Source: Planctomycetota bacterium (GTDB lineage: Bacteria > Planctomycetota > Phycisphaerae > Phycisphaerales > SM1A02). Taken from it: 8,242 bases of DNA. The position numbers were made by a program, and so were the translations under genes. The stretch is from positions 1-8,242 of the forward strand of contig RFOC01000083.1 of the NCBI GenBank assembly GCA_009926815.1. The letters run 5' to 3'. Under the pieces are notes generated by a model. That model saw only the letters and a program-made list of their open reading frames with translations. It made no database searches and was not told where the DNA came from. Shown here piece by piece: positions 1 to 7,450 of the stretch; positions within the stretch are counted from its first letter, which is position 1, and the number at the start of each line of letters is the position of its first letter.

Positions 1-2287
1 CACGCCGCCGCCACCTCGTGGCCCGGTGCTGAAGCCGGGTCCGCCGCCGGTGATCAACGTGCCGCAGCGGCCCAAGGAGGTCCGACCGGTCGGACCCAGG
101 CTTGAGCAGCCGGTCAAGACCGCCATGGCGGGTCCCAAGCTCATTCGCGTGGAGCAGCCGGAGAATCTTCCGGCGCCCCGACCGCGCACGGGTCCGCCCA
201 TGTCGCGTGGACCCCGCTTTGGTGGCGCGGGTGCAGGCGCTGGCGCCGGTGCGGGTGCCATGCCTCCGGGCGACCGCAGCCGAACGGGTGACCGCCGCGG
301 TGCACCGCCGCAGCGGCGCGCCCGGGCAGGCGAGGGTGGTCGTCCTCGCGAGGAGGGTGGCGGCCAGCCATGGCGCGCCCAGGACCTGGCGGAGCGTGAC
401 GATCGTCTCAACCGCGCCGGGGGCTTCTTCCGCAGCCACAAGCGCACGCCCGATCGACGCGGACCGGCCCCGGCGCAGAGGCCCTCGGGACCGCCGCAGG
501 GACCGGTCAAGATCGCCGAGCCGATCCACATCAAGGAACTCAGCGCCGTCACCGGCGTGAAGGCCGGCGACATCCTGAAGAAGCTCTTCCTGCAGGGCAC
601 CGTGGCCACCATCAACAGCGTGATCACCGCCGACCAGGCGCTCGAGACCATGCTGGAGTTCGGCGTGGAGCTGGAGATCGAGGAGGCCAAGAGCGCCGCG
701 GAGATCATCGAGGCGGGCTTCAAGGAGCGCACGCGCACCGACGAGCGTCCGCGCAGCCCCGTGGTCACCATCATGGGCCACGTCGACCACGGCAAGACCA
801 GCCTGCTCGACCGCATCCGCAACACCAACATCGCCGCGGGCGAGGCCGGCGGCATCACGCAGAGCACCCGCGCGTTCCAGACGCCGGTCAAGGCGGGCGA
901 GAACGACCGCGTGGTCACCTTCATCGACACCCCGGGCCACGAGGCGTTCACCAGCATGCGCGCTCGCGGCGCCAAGGTGACCGACATCGTGGTGCTGGTG
1001 GTCGCGGCCGACGACGGCGTCATGCCGCAGACCATCGAGAGCATCAACCACGCCAAGGCGGCCGGCGTGCCGCTGGTGGTCGCGCTCAACAAGATCGACC
1101 GCCCCGAGGCCACCGAGAACAACATCCAGCGCATCTACGGCCAGCTGGCCGGGCATGGCCTGAATCCGGTGCCCTGGGGTGGCCAGACCGAGGTCATCCA
1201 GACCAGCGCCACCACCGGCAAGGGCATCCAGGAACTGCTCGAGGTGCTCGACTACCAGGCGGAACTGCTGGGGCTGAAGGCGGACTTCAAGGGACTGGCC
1301 CAGGGCACGGTGCTCGAGGCGCAGGTCGAGGAGGGCCGTGGCCCGGTGGCTCGCCTGATCGTGCAGGAGGGCCTGCTCAAGCGCGGCGACTTCGTGGTGA
1401 TCGGCCGCGCCTATGGCCGCGTCCGCGACATCGTGAACGACCGCGGCCAGCGCGTCGACGCGGCCGGGCCCAGCACGCCCGTGGCCATCAGCGGCATCGA
1501 CCTGCTGCCCGACGCGGGCGACAGCTTCTTCGCGACCAAGAGCGTGAAGGAGGCCGAGGAGGCCGCCGAGGAGCGTCGCCGCATCGAGCGCGAGCGCGAG
1601 CTGGCGGCCCCCAAGATCACGCTCGACAACATCTTCGAGCACATGGGCAAGGCCCAGGTGAAGGAGCTGTCGCTGGTGGTCAAGGCCGACGTCCAGGGCA
1701 GCGCCGAGGCGCTGCGCAGCGAGCTGGCGAAGATCAAGACCGAGGAGGTCGCGGTCAGCGTGAAGCACTGCGCGGTGGGCGGCATCAACGAGAGCGACGT
1801 GGCCCTGGCCAGCGCGACCGGCGCCATCATCGTGGGCTTCAACGTGACCAGCAGCGGCAAGGCCCGCACCATGGCGGAGCAGAAGGGCGTCGAGATCCGG
1901 CTCTACGAGGTCATCTACGACCTGGTCGACGACGTCACCAAGGCGGCGTCGGGCCTGCTGGCCCCGGAGGTCAAGCTGGAGGTGCTGGGCCACGCCGAGG
2001 TGCGCCAGGTGTTCAAGATCAGCAAGGTCGGCATGATCGCCGGCTGCTACGTGACCGACGGCGTCATCGAGCGCAATGCCCAGATCCGCGTCACGCGGGC
2101 CGGCATCGTGGTCGAGAAGGACCGTCGCCTGGAGCAGCTCAAGCGGTTCAAGGACGACGCCAAGGAAGTGCGCGCCGGCAACGAGTGCGGCATGAAGATC
2201 GTGGGCTACGACGACATCAAGGAAGGCGACGTGCTCGAGTGCTACCGCAGCACCACGGTCAGCCGCACCCTCGACGCCAAGCGATGA
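1..2287 (+). CDS. infB: Translation initiation factor IF-2 (5'-truncated by window edge)
   Basis: IF-2 is the cytoplasmic GTPase that brings initiator fMet-tRNA to the 30S subunit and promotes 50S joining. The frame is open from base 2, so the true start lies upstream; the GTG at 26 is only the first possible start codon inside the window and is not the gene start. Counting residues from base 26: a Pro/Gly/Arg-rich, probably disordered N-terminal region covers 1-160. An IF2_N domain follows at about 161-215. The G domain carries G1 GHVDHGKT (bases 776-799), G2 GGITQ, G3 DTPGH (926-940), G4 NKID (1088-1099) and a G5-like SATTG. The beta-barrel domain II follows, then a charged helix, then domain III with KADVQGSAEAL (from about residue 553), then the C-terminal fMet-tRNA-binding domain with VRQVFKISKVGMIAGC. 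The 3' two thirds is full length and intact. Switch I reads GGITQSTRAF instead of the usual GGITQHIGAY. Codon choice in the G domain is strongly biased to C-ending codons, as expected for high expression. The stop overlaps the rbfA start by ATGA. Confidence 0.99.
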   Translation, partial: TPPPPRGPVLKPGPPPVINVPQRPKEVRPVGPRLEQPVKTAMAGPKLIRVEQPENLPAPRPRTGPPMSRGPRFGGAGAGAGAGAGAMPPGDRSRTGDRRGAPPQRRARAGEGGRPREEGGGQPWRAQDLAERDDRLNRAGGFFRSHKRTPDRRGPAPAQRPSGPPQGPVKIAEPIHIKELSAVTGVKAGDILKKLFLQGTVATINSVITADQALETMLEFGVELEIEEAKSAAEIIEAGFKERTRTDERPRSPVVTIMGHVDHGKTSLLDRIRNTNIAAGEAGGITQSTRAFQTPVKAGENDRVVTFIDTPGHEAFTSMRARGAKVTDIVVLVVAADDGVMPQTIESINHAKAAGVPLVVALNKIDRPEATENNIQRIYGQLAGHGLNPVPWGGQTEVIQTSATTGKGIQELLEVLDYQAELLGLKADFKGLAQGTVLEAQVEEGRGPVARLIVQEGLLKRGDFVVIGRAYGRVRDIVNDRGQRVDAAGPSTPVAISGIDLLPDAGDSFFATKSVKEAEEAAEERRRIERERELAAPKITLDNIFEHMGKAQVKELSLVVKADVQGSAEALRSELAKIKTEEVAVSVKHCAVGGINESDVALASATGAIIVGFNVTSSGKARTMAEQKGVEIRLYEVIYDLVDDVTKAASGLLAPEVKLEVLGHAEVRQVFKISKVGMIAGCYVTDGVIERNAQIRVTRAGIVVEKDRRLEQLKRFKDDAKEVRAGNECGMKIVGYDDIKEGDVLECYRSTTVSRTLDAKR
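224..259 (+). repeat. Six Gly-Ala dipeptide repeats in the IF-2 N-terminal region
   Basis: Six consecutive Gly-Ala dipeptides are encoded within the low-complexity N-terminal region of IF-2. The Gly codons alternate GGC and GGT, and the Ala codons use GCG, GCA, GCT and GCC, so the DNA is only imperfectly repetitive. This suggests either an old expansion that has diverged at silent sites or selection for a flexible linker. IF-2 N-terminal regions are known to vary greatly in length and composition between species. Confidence 0.8.
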
Positions 2288-2676
2288 CCCACGCCCGTCA
2301 CGAGCGAGGTCCCGGACATGGCGCCGAGCGGGCCGCCAGCGCCCTGCGTCGCGCCCTGCAGCAGGCCATGGTCGGCGGACTGAGCGATCCTCGGCTCGAT
2401 GGCACGCTGGTGTCCATCACCCGGGCGTCACTCTCGCCCGATGGGGCGGCCCTGCAGGTGGGCGTCTCGGTGCTGCCGGAGCAGGCCGGTCGCCGCGCTC
2501 TCGAGGCCCTTCGCCATGCATCCGGCCACCTGAAGGCCGGCATGGCCCGGCATGTGGAGATCCGCCGCATGCCACGACTGGAGTTCGAGCTGGATGACAC
2601 TCTCAAGCGGCAGGCGGGCCTGGACGCCAGCCTGGCCGCCGATCGTCACGAAGCCACGCCTGAAGGAAATCCATGA
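2284..2676 (+). CDS. rbfA: 30S ribosome-binding factor RbfA
   Basis: RbfA is a small KH-fold protein that binds the immature 30S subunit and assists late 16S rRNA maturation, including the 5' helix region. The product is 130 aa, within the usual range of about 115-135. Family features visible in order: an N-terminal Arg-rich helix (residues about 8-30), the motif SDPRLDGTLVSITRASLSPDG (given here as SDPRL...VSITRASLSPDG), a strand with ALQVGVSVL, and the C-terminal RMPRLEFELDDTLKR, matching the family pattern of P-L-F-D near the end. The start ATG overlaps the infB stop (ATGA), and no clear Shine-Dalgarno precedes it, so translation probably depends on ribosomes finishing infB. An upstream in-frame ATG at 2185 would lie inside infB and add non-homologous sequence, so it was not chosen. 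The infB-rbfA order is widely conserved in bacteria and supports the call. Confidence 0.96.
   Translation: MTHARHERGPGHGAERAASALRRALQQAMVGGLSDPRLDGTLVSITRASLSPDGAALQVGVSVLPEQAGRRALEALRHASGHLKAGMARHVEIRRMPRLEFELDDTLKRQAGLDASLAADRHEATPEGNP
2663..2667 (+). promoter_or_regulatory. Ribosome binding site for the helix-hairpin-helix gene
   Basis: AAGGA lies 5 nt upstream of the ATG at 2673, inside the last codons of rbfA. It is the clearest Shine-Dalgarno-like site at any of the five junctions and supports the start at 2673 over the second in-frame ATG at 2685. Confidence 0.6.
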
Positions 2677-3314
2677 CCACCGCCATGAAGAGCGATCTCG
2701 CCATCGGCAAGTTCAACCAGCTCATCAAGTCGCACGCCACGACCGCGCCCAAGGTGCCCGAGGATCTCATCGACCTCATCGTGGAGAGCTTCATGATGGC
2801 GGACGCCACCGACGAGCAGGGGCAGTCCGCCTTCCACAAGCTCAAGAAGGCCGCGGTGGACCTGAATGATCTCCGGGCCATGCTCGTGAAGGAGCAGGTC
2901 GCGGTCATCGGCGTGCGGTATCCGCTCGCCTGGGACCGCTGCGTGCTCATGCGTCGGACGCTCATGGACATCTACAAGCGAGAGCACAAGGTCAGCCTCG
3001 AGCGGCTGCGCGGCCTCTCCAAGCGCGAGGCCAAGACCTACATCGAGGGTCTTGCGGGCATCACGCCCTTCGTGGCGTCCCGCACGCTGCTGCTGGGTCT
3101 TGGCATCCACGGCGTGCCGGTGGACCAGGCCACGGTCGACGTGCTGGTCGAGGCGGAGGTGCTGGCGGAGGCGGGGGACCCGGTCGAGGTGGCGGGCCTG
3201 CTGGGCCGTCACGTGCGTGCCGAGGACGCCGTCGAGGCGCACGCCGCCATCCGTCGGGCGACCGACCGTTTCCTGGCCAGCGGCCGCGTGCCGAGGCTGG
3301 GCAAGAAGAAGTGA
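2673..3314 (+). CDS. Endonuclease III-like HhH-GPD protein, degenerate active site
   Basis: The 213-aa product resembles the helix-hairpin-helix/GPD DNA glycosylase superfamily (endonuclease III and relatives). Visible support: a motif around residues 64-80 (DLNDLRAMLVKEQVAVIG) like the D-x-N-E-L-R-x3-x-x-E-I segment seen in endonuclease III-related proteins, and a hairpin followed by a GPD-like segment at 127-156 (GLAGITPFVASRT then VPVDQATVDVL), corresponding to LPGVGRKTANVVL and AVDTHIFRV of E. coli Nth. Asp151 matches the conserved catalytic Asp. The position of the catalytic Lys is Phe133, and the C-terminal four-Cys iron-sulfur loop is absent; Cys90 is the only cysteine. The hairpin itself reads AGITPF instead of PGVGxK. 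This suggests a monofunctional enzyme, a DNA-binding protein without lyase activity, or a reassigned function. The C-terminus is basic (GKKK). It is coupled to rbfA by an ATGA overlap and stops 3 nt before the TPR lipoprotein gene. The fold assignment is fairly secure; the activity is unknown. Confidence 0.78.
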   Translation: MTTAMKSDLAIGKFNQLIKSHATTAPKVPEDLIDLIVESFMMADATDEQGQSAFHKLKKAAVDLNDLRAMLVKEQVAVIGVRYPLAWDRCVLMRRTLMDIYKREHKVSLERLRGLSKREAKTYIEGLAGITPFVASRTLLLGLGIHGVPVDQATVDVLVEAEVLAEAGDPVEVAGLLGRHVRAEDAVEAHAAIRRATDRFLASGRVPRLGKKK

Positions 3315-3317
3315 TCC

Positions 3318-6300
3318 ATGGATCGGCGCGTCCGTGCGGCGCTGCGTGGGGCGTGGCTCGTCGCGTGCCTCGCGGCCGGCTGCGCGGGCCCCGGAGCTAC
3401 GACGCCTGAGGACATCCAGGCCCGTGCGGCGACGGAGCGTCCCGAACCGCTGCCGGGCGAGGTGATCCGTCCGGAATGCCTGAGGCAGGTCCGGACCGCG
3501 GATCCGCAGCTGGCGGCCAAGTCGATCGGCGACGTGGAGGTGGCGTTGGCACCGCTCCGCGAGGCTGCCGAGGGTCCTGCCGAGGGCGCGCCCTCCGCGG
3601 TGGTGGCCTCGGCGCGCGCCGCGGCGGCGCGAGGTGAACTGGAGGCCGCGTCGCGCCTGCTGGTGGATCACGTCCGCACCTCGCCGCGGGACGTGTCCGC
3701 GTGGCGCGAACTGGGGCGAGTGCTCGACGCCGCGGGTCGCCGCGATCTCGCCGGCGAGGCCTGGACTCGCGTGCTGGCGCTGGAGCCGGCGGATCCGGAG
3801 GCGCTGGGTTCGGGAGGGGTCGATGCGGCCGCCGCTCGACGACCGCTGCAGGCCGCGGAACGTCTCCTTCGTCTTCGACAGCTCCGGCGCGTGGGTGAGG
3901 CGCCGGAGGCGGACCTGGGCGAGGCCATGGCGCAGCAGGTGGCTCTTGGGCTCTCCCTGCGGGAGCTGGGGCACCTGCGGGCCGCGGCGGAGAGCCTGGA
4001 ACAGGCGGCGCAGGCACCGCTGCCCGCCTCATCGGCCGCGCGACGACAGGCCGGTGATCTGCATCGCATGGCGGGAGAGTGCTGGGAGGCCATGCAGGCG
4101 TGGGATCGCGCCGCCACGGCCCTGGAGCGCGCGCTCAGGGTCAGTGGCCCGGAGGATCGCGTGGCGCTGCCGCGCCTGGTCTGGGTCCTGCTGCAGGGCG
4201 GGCGACGATGGGCGGCGCTGCAGGCGATCACGCAGGCGACCGCGATCGACGCGCCGGGGCATGCCGGCCTTCCCGAGTCCGTGCGCATGCTCCGGACCGC
4301 CTGGCCGGACTCCGGGGTGGACGCGGTGCTGGCGGGCTCGACCGATCCCGTGGTGCGTCGGGCGCGATGGACCGTCGCGTCGCTTGCGGCGAGGCCTCCC
4401 GGTGCGGCGCCGGACACCGTGTTGGACACGGCGACCGTGCTCTCGGCCATCCTCCAGAGCGAAGGCGCGTCCAGTGCCGTCGCCGCGGCGCTCGCGTGGG
4501 TGCGGGTGGATCCCGATGCGGCGGAGCGGATCGCCATGGCCATGCGAGGCACGGCGGCGCCCATGACGCGATGGCGCGAACTGCTCGGTTCGGGAACCTC
4601 GGTCGAGGCGGATCGGGCGATCCTGCTTGCGCGCCTGGAACTGGCTGGCGGCGATCCCGAGGCGGCCTGCCGCGCCATCGAGTCGGTGCCTGGATGGCGA
4701 GGACAACCGGCGCTGCTCGCGGCCGCGCTCGCGGGCGCGGGCGCCATGGAGGACGGCGCGCGACTTCGGTCGCTGCTGCCCGAGCGAACCGACGACGTGC
4801 GGGTGGCCGCCGCCGCTGCAGTGGCCTTGAGCGCCATCGCCGACGCGACGCAGGCCGCTCGCTGGGCGGAACGCGCCATCGAGATCGATGCCCGCAACCC
4901 TCGGGCGTGGCTCGCTCGGGCGGCGGCGGACCGCGCCAGGGTCCCGGAGGGTGATCCCCAGGCGGATCCGGCCTGGCGTTCGGCGGCCGCGATCTCGGCG
5001 GAACGGGCCTGGGAGTGCGCCCCGGGAAGCGAGTCCGCGGCGCGAGGCATGCTGGAACTGGCCCCGGCCGACGCGGATGTGCAGGCGGAACTGGCCGAGC
5101 TCGCCGTGCGTGGCCAGGGACGCGATGCCTCGCGCCGCGAATGGGACCGGCATCAGGCGCTGCGTCGGGTGCAGCAGGGCCAGGGCGAGCCCGTGCTGGA
5201 GACGCTTCGTGCGCTGCTGTCCGAGGATCCCACCGACGTGCCGGTGGCGGCGGCGCTCGTGGCGGCGGCGGCGGCCTCGGGGGAGCTGGTCGACACCGAG
5301 GCATGGCTCGAGCGCCTCCGAGTCCGGCGCCCCGCGGCGCCCGCGGTGGTCGAGGCGCTGGTGAGCGCGAAGGCCCGGCAGGGTCGACTGACCGAGGGGG
5401 TCCAGCTGCTTCGCGAGGCGAGCCAGGCGGATCCCTCCAGCATGGCCAGGCGCCGCGCCTGGGCCCGGTCACTCGCGGTGGCGGGTCGGCATGAGGAGGC
5501 CTGGAGCGTCATCGCTCCCGGATGCCAGGGGCAGTCCGGTCCGCGCGCGGCGCTGGAGTGCGCGGAGCAGGCGCTCCGGTCGGGCCGCGACGCCGTGGCG
5601 GTGGAGATGCTGGGCGAACTCGCGCGTTCGCCGGATCTGACTCCGGCGCAGCGACTCGCCCTCATGGTGATCGCGAACCGCGTTCCGCGTTCCGCGGCCT
5701 CGCGACGGGAACTCCTGGCTTCGGGAGGCCGCGCGGCCATGGGCCTTCCCGGTGCCAGTGCACAACTGCTCGCGGCGGCCATGCTCGGTGGCTCCGAGGC
5801 CGACGCGGCGCTGCTGGCCCGGTCCGGCATGCGGGAATGGAAGGCGCCGCCTCTCCTGGACGGGGTCCAGTTCCTCCTGGACGAGGGCGAGGCCGGTCGC
5901 GCCGGCAGCCTGCTCCTGGCGGCCATCGACCGCGCGGATCGGTCCGATCGCCGTTCGCTCGAGCGCGCGCTCTGCGCGGTGCTCTGCTCGCGAGGCGAGG
6001 GCGAGGCGGCGGAGCGCCGTCTGCAGGCGTGGCGGGCGTCGGAGGGGGGCTCGCTTCTGGCGGATGGACCCGAGGCCTCGGAGGCCGAGGACCTGAACGA
6101 ACTGGGTGGAAGCCTGCTCATCGCGGGTCATCGGGAGCAGGCGGAGCGCATCTTCGCCCGGGCGATCGAGGCGGACGCGCGTCTGGGATCGGCCCTCAAC
6201 AACCTGGCCTGGCTGCGCATCGAGCGAGGCGTGCTCGATGATCGCACGGGCGAGCTGGTCCGCAGGGCGCTCGAGTCAGGACCGGATGATCCGAGCACCC

Positions 6301-6731
6301 TCGACACGGCCGCCTGGTGGGACCATCTGCGCGGTCCAGTCGCGGGGCCGGCCAGTGGCGTGATCGAGCGGCTGCGGAAGGCCACCGCCGGCGAGGCGCC
6401 CAGCCTGGAGAGCCTGGACCATCTGGGTGATGCGCTCTGGAGCGACGGGCGTCGCGATGACGCCGCTCGCGTCTGGCGCCTGATCGTCGAGGCCGGATCC
6501 GGTCGAGCCTCTCGCGAACGGGTGATGCAGGCCTTCAACCTCATGCAGAAGCGGCTGTGGGGGGTTCGGGCATGGGACGCCGCTTCCTTCTACGATGCCC
6601 GGGATGGAGTCGCCCTCGGGCGGGCTCAGGCCAAGCTCAAGGCCCTCGCCGAGGGTCGGGAGCCGCCCGTGACGCCGCGACCGGCTCCTCCGCCCGCAGA
6701 CCCCGCACCCTCCTCGGACCCCGCTCCCTAG
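3318..6731 (+). CDS. Large TPR-type lipoprotein, function unknown
   Basis: The 1137-aa product begins with a short basic and hydrophobic signal peptide ending in a lipobox-like LAAGC, with Cys22 as the predicted lipidated residue, so it is probably membrane-anchored and faces the periplasm. The mature protein is almost entirely Ala/Arg/Leu/Glu-rich helical repeats. The clearest TPR-like pairs are at about 96-166 (EAASRLL, AWRELGRVLDAAGRRDLAGEAW, LALEPADPEAL), about 505-535 (ARWAERAIEIDARNPRAW) and about 924-1060. The last block includes LNELGGSLLIAGHREQAERIF, NNLAWLRIERG at 961 and SLDHLGDALWSDGRRDDA at 1032. The order NNLAW, then a sentence-like DDPSTLDTAAW, then LDHLGDALW is typical of bacterial TPR proteins. 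The protein ends in a proline-rich tail (PRPAPPPADPAP). No catalytic domain is visible, so a scaffolding or protein-complex role is likely. The ATG is 3 nt after the preceding stop, without a strong ribosome binding site. Codon use is less C-biased than in infB. The reading frame is intact throughout. Confidence 0.88.
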   Translation: MDRRVRAALRGAWLVACLAAGCAGPGATTPEDIQARAATERPEPLPGEVIRPECLRQVRTADPQLAAKSIGDVEVALAPLREAAEGPAEGAPSAVVASARAAAARGELEAASRLLVDHVRTSPRDVSAWRELGRVLDAAGRRDLAGEAWTRVLALEPADPEALGSGGVDAAAARRPLQAAERLLRLRQLRRVGEAPEADLGEAMAQQVALGLSLRELGHLRAAAESLEQAAQAPLPASSAARRQAGDLHRMAGECWEAMQAWDRAATALERALRVSGPEDRVALPRLVWVLLQGGRRWAALQAITQATAIDAPGHAGLPESVRMLRTAWPDSGVDAVLAGSTDPVVRRARWTVASLAARPPGAAPDTVLDTATVLSAILQSEGASSAVAAALAWVRVDPDAAERIAMAMRGTAAPMTRWRELLGSGTSVEADRAILLARLELAGGDPEAACRAIESVPGWRGQPALLAAALAGAGAMEDGARLRSLLPERTDDVRVAAAAAVALSAIADATQAARWAERAIEIDARNPRAWLARAAADRARVPEGDPQADPAWRSAAAISAERAWECAPGSESAARGMLELAPADADVQAELAELAVRGQGRDASRREWDRHQALRRVQQGQGEPVLETLRALLSEDPTDVPVAAALVAAAAASGELVDTEAWLERLRVRRPAAPAVVEALVSAKARQGRLTEGVQLLREASQADPSSMARRRAWARSLAVAGRHEEAWSVIAPGCQGQSGPRAALECAEQALRSGRDAVAVEMLGELARSPDLTPAQRLALMVIANRVPRSAASRRELLASGGRAAMGLPGASAQLLAAAMLGGSEADAALLARSGMREWKAPPLLDGVQFLLDEGEAGRAGSLLLAAIDRADRSDRRSLERALCAVLCSRGEGEAAERRLQAWRASEGGSLLADGPEASEAEDLNELGGSLLIAGHREQAERIFARAIEADARLGSALNNLAWLRIERGVLDDRTGELVRRALESGPDDPSTLDTAAWWDHLRGPVAGPASGVIERLRKATAGEAPSLESLDHLGDALWSDGRRDDAARVWRLIVEAGSGRASRERVMQAFNLMQKRLWGVRAWDAASFYDARDGVALGRAQAKLKALAEGREPPVTPRPAPPPADPAPSSDPAP

Positions 6732-6733
6732 TC

Positions 6734-7450
6734 ATGGCCGGTCACAGTGCCTGGAAGAACATCAAGCACCGCAAGGCGGCGGTGGACGCCAAGCGCGGTC
6801 GCATCTGGAGCAAGTTGAGCCGCGCCATCATCGTGGCCGCGCGATCGGGTGGTGCCGACGTGAAGTTCAACGCCGTGCTCCGGCTGGCGGTGCTGGATGC
6901 CAAGGCGGCCAACATGCCCCGGGAGACCATCGAGAAGGCCATCAAGAAGGGAGCCGGCGAGACCGATGGCGAGCGATTCGAGGCGGCGCGCTACGAGGGC
7001 TACGGCCCCGGCGGCGTCGCGGTGGTGGTGGAGGCGCTCACGAGCAACGTGAACCGGACGGCTCCCGAGGTCCGCGCCATCTTCGACAAGCACGAGGGCA
7101 AGCTTGGCGTGCCGGGCAGCGTGGGTTTCCTGTTCGCCCACAAGGGGGTCCTGCTGGTGTCCGCGGAGCATGTCGCCGAGGATCGCCTGATGGAACTCGC
7201 GATCGAGTCGGGCGCCGAGGACGTGATCCGCATGGACGAGGGATTCCAGGTCCTCACGGAGCCCGCGCAGTTCATGGCGGTGCGCGAGGCCCTGGAGCAC
7301 GCGGGCATCGCCACCGAGAGCGCCGAGTTGGCGTTCGTGCCCATGAGTCCGCATGCGGTGCCCATGGAGGCGGTGGGGAAGGTGGAGCGTCTGGTGGACG
7401 CGCTCGAGGAGCACGATGACGTGCAGAAGGTGCACACGAATGCGGCGTGA
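6734..7450 (+). CDS. yebC: YebC/TACO1-family translation factor
   Basis: The product is 238 aa, the usual family length (about 240-250). The start MAGHSAWKNIKHRKAAVDAKRG matches the family signature (MAGHSxWxNIKHRK), so the ATG at 6734 is the start; an open upstream extension to 6557 only overlaps the TPR gene and has no family resemblance. Other hallmarks: AKAANMPRETIEKAIKKG (about residues 56-73), YEGYGPGGVAVVVEALTSN (about 90-108), NRTAPEVRAIFDKH, and GSVGFLF with a following KGVL. The family was long annotated as a transcriptional regulator (YebC/PmpR), but bacterial YebC and mitochondrial TACO1 are now linked to relieving ribosome stalling at proline-rich sequences. The gene begins 2 nt after the TPR stop with no visible Shine-Dalgarno, implying reinitiation, and its end overlaps the next gene by 11 nt. 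The GGADVKFNAVLRLAV segment is slightly off the common GGxDxxxNPRLRxA form. Confidence 0.97.
   Translation: MAGHSAWKNIKHRKAAVDAKRGRIWSKLSRAIIVAARSGGADVKFNAVLRLAVLDAKAANMPRETIEKAIKKGAGETDGERFEAARYEGYGPGGVAVVVEALTSNVNRTAPEVRAIFDKHEGKLGVPGSVGFLFAHKGVLLVSAEHVAEDRLMELAIESGAEDVIRMDEGFQVLTEPAQFMAVREALEHAGIATESAELAFVPMSPHAVPMEAVGKVERLVDALEEHDDVQKVHTNAA
7425..7430 (+). promoter_or_regulatory. Possible ribosome binding site for the last lipoprotein gene
   Basis: AGAAGG lies 9 nt before the ATG at 7440, inside the yebC coding sequence. It is a moderate match to the anti-Shine-Dalgarno sequence and supports the chosen start, though a chance occurrence in a Lys codon run cannot be excluded. Confidence 0.4.

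Noticed and set aside
224..259. Gly-Ala repeat as a possible CRISPR-like or mobile repeat
   Set aside because: It is a short in-frame low-complexity run with varied codons inside infB, with no spacers or flanking repeats.
3634..4954. Alternative + strand frames at 3634-4566 and 4079-4954
   Set aside because: Compositionally biased (Arg/Trp/Cys or Gly/Ala/Arg) translations overlapping the TPR gene, with no start context or homology; frame shadows.
2646..5472. Long open frames on the minus strand opposite the TPR gene and its neighbour (2646-3974, 3668-5050, 4228-5472)
   Set aside because: Their products are Arg/Pro/Ala-rich with no recognisable motifs, and the + strand has intact, recognisable genes in the same place. 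Long antisense frames are expected in DNA this GC-rich.
6557..6733. Upstream extension of yebC to an ATG at 6557
   Set aside because: It would lie within the TPR coding region, adds 59 residues without family resemblance, and the MAGHSxW start at 6734 is the conserved family N-terminus.
6720..6740. A terminator or promoter between the TPR gene and yebC
   Set aside because: Only 2 nt separate the genes and I see no hairpin followed by a T-run or promoter-like elements.
6728..7437. Minus-strand open frames opposite yebC (6728-7435 and 7000-7437)
   Set aside because: They lie exactly antisense to a well-recognised YebC gene and show His/Leu-rich or Ser/Thr-rich shadow composition.
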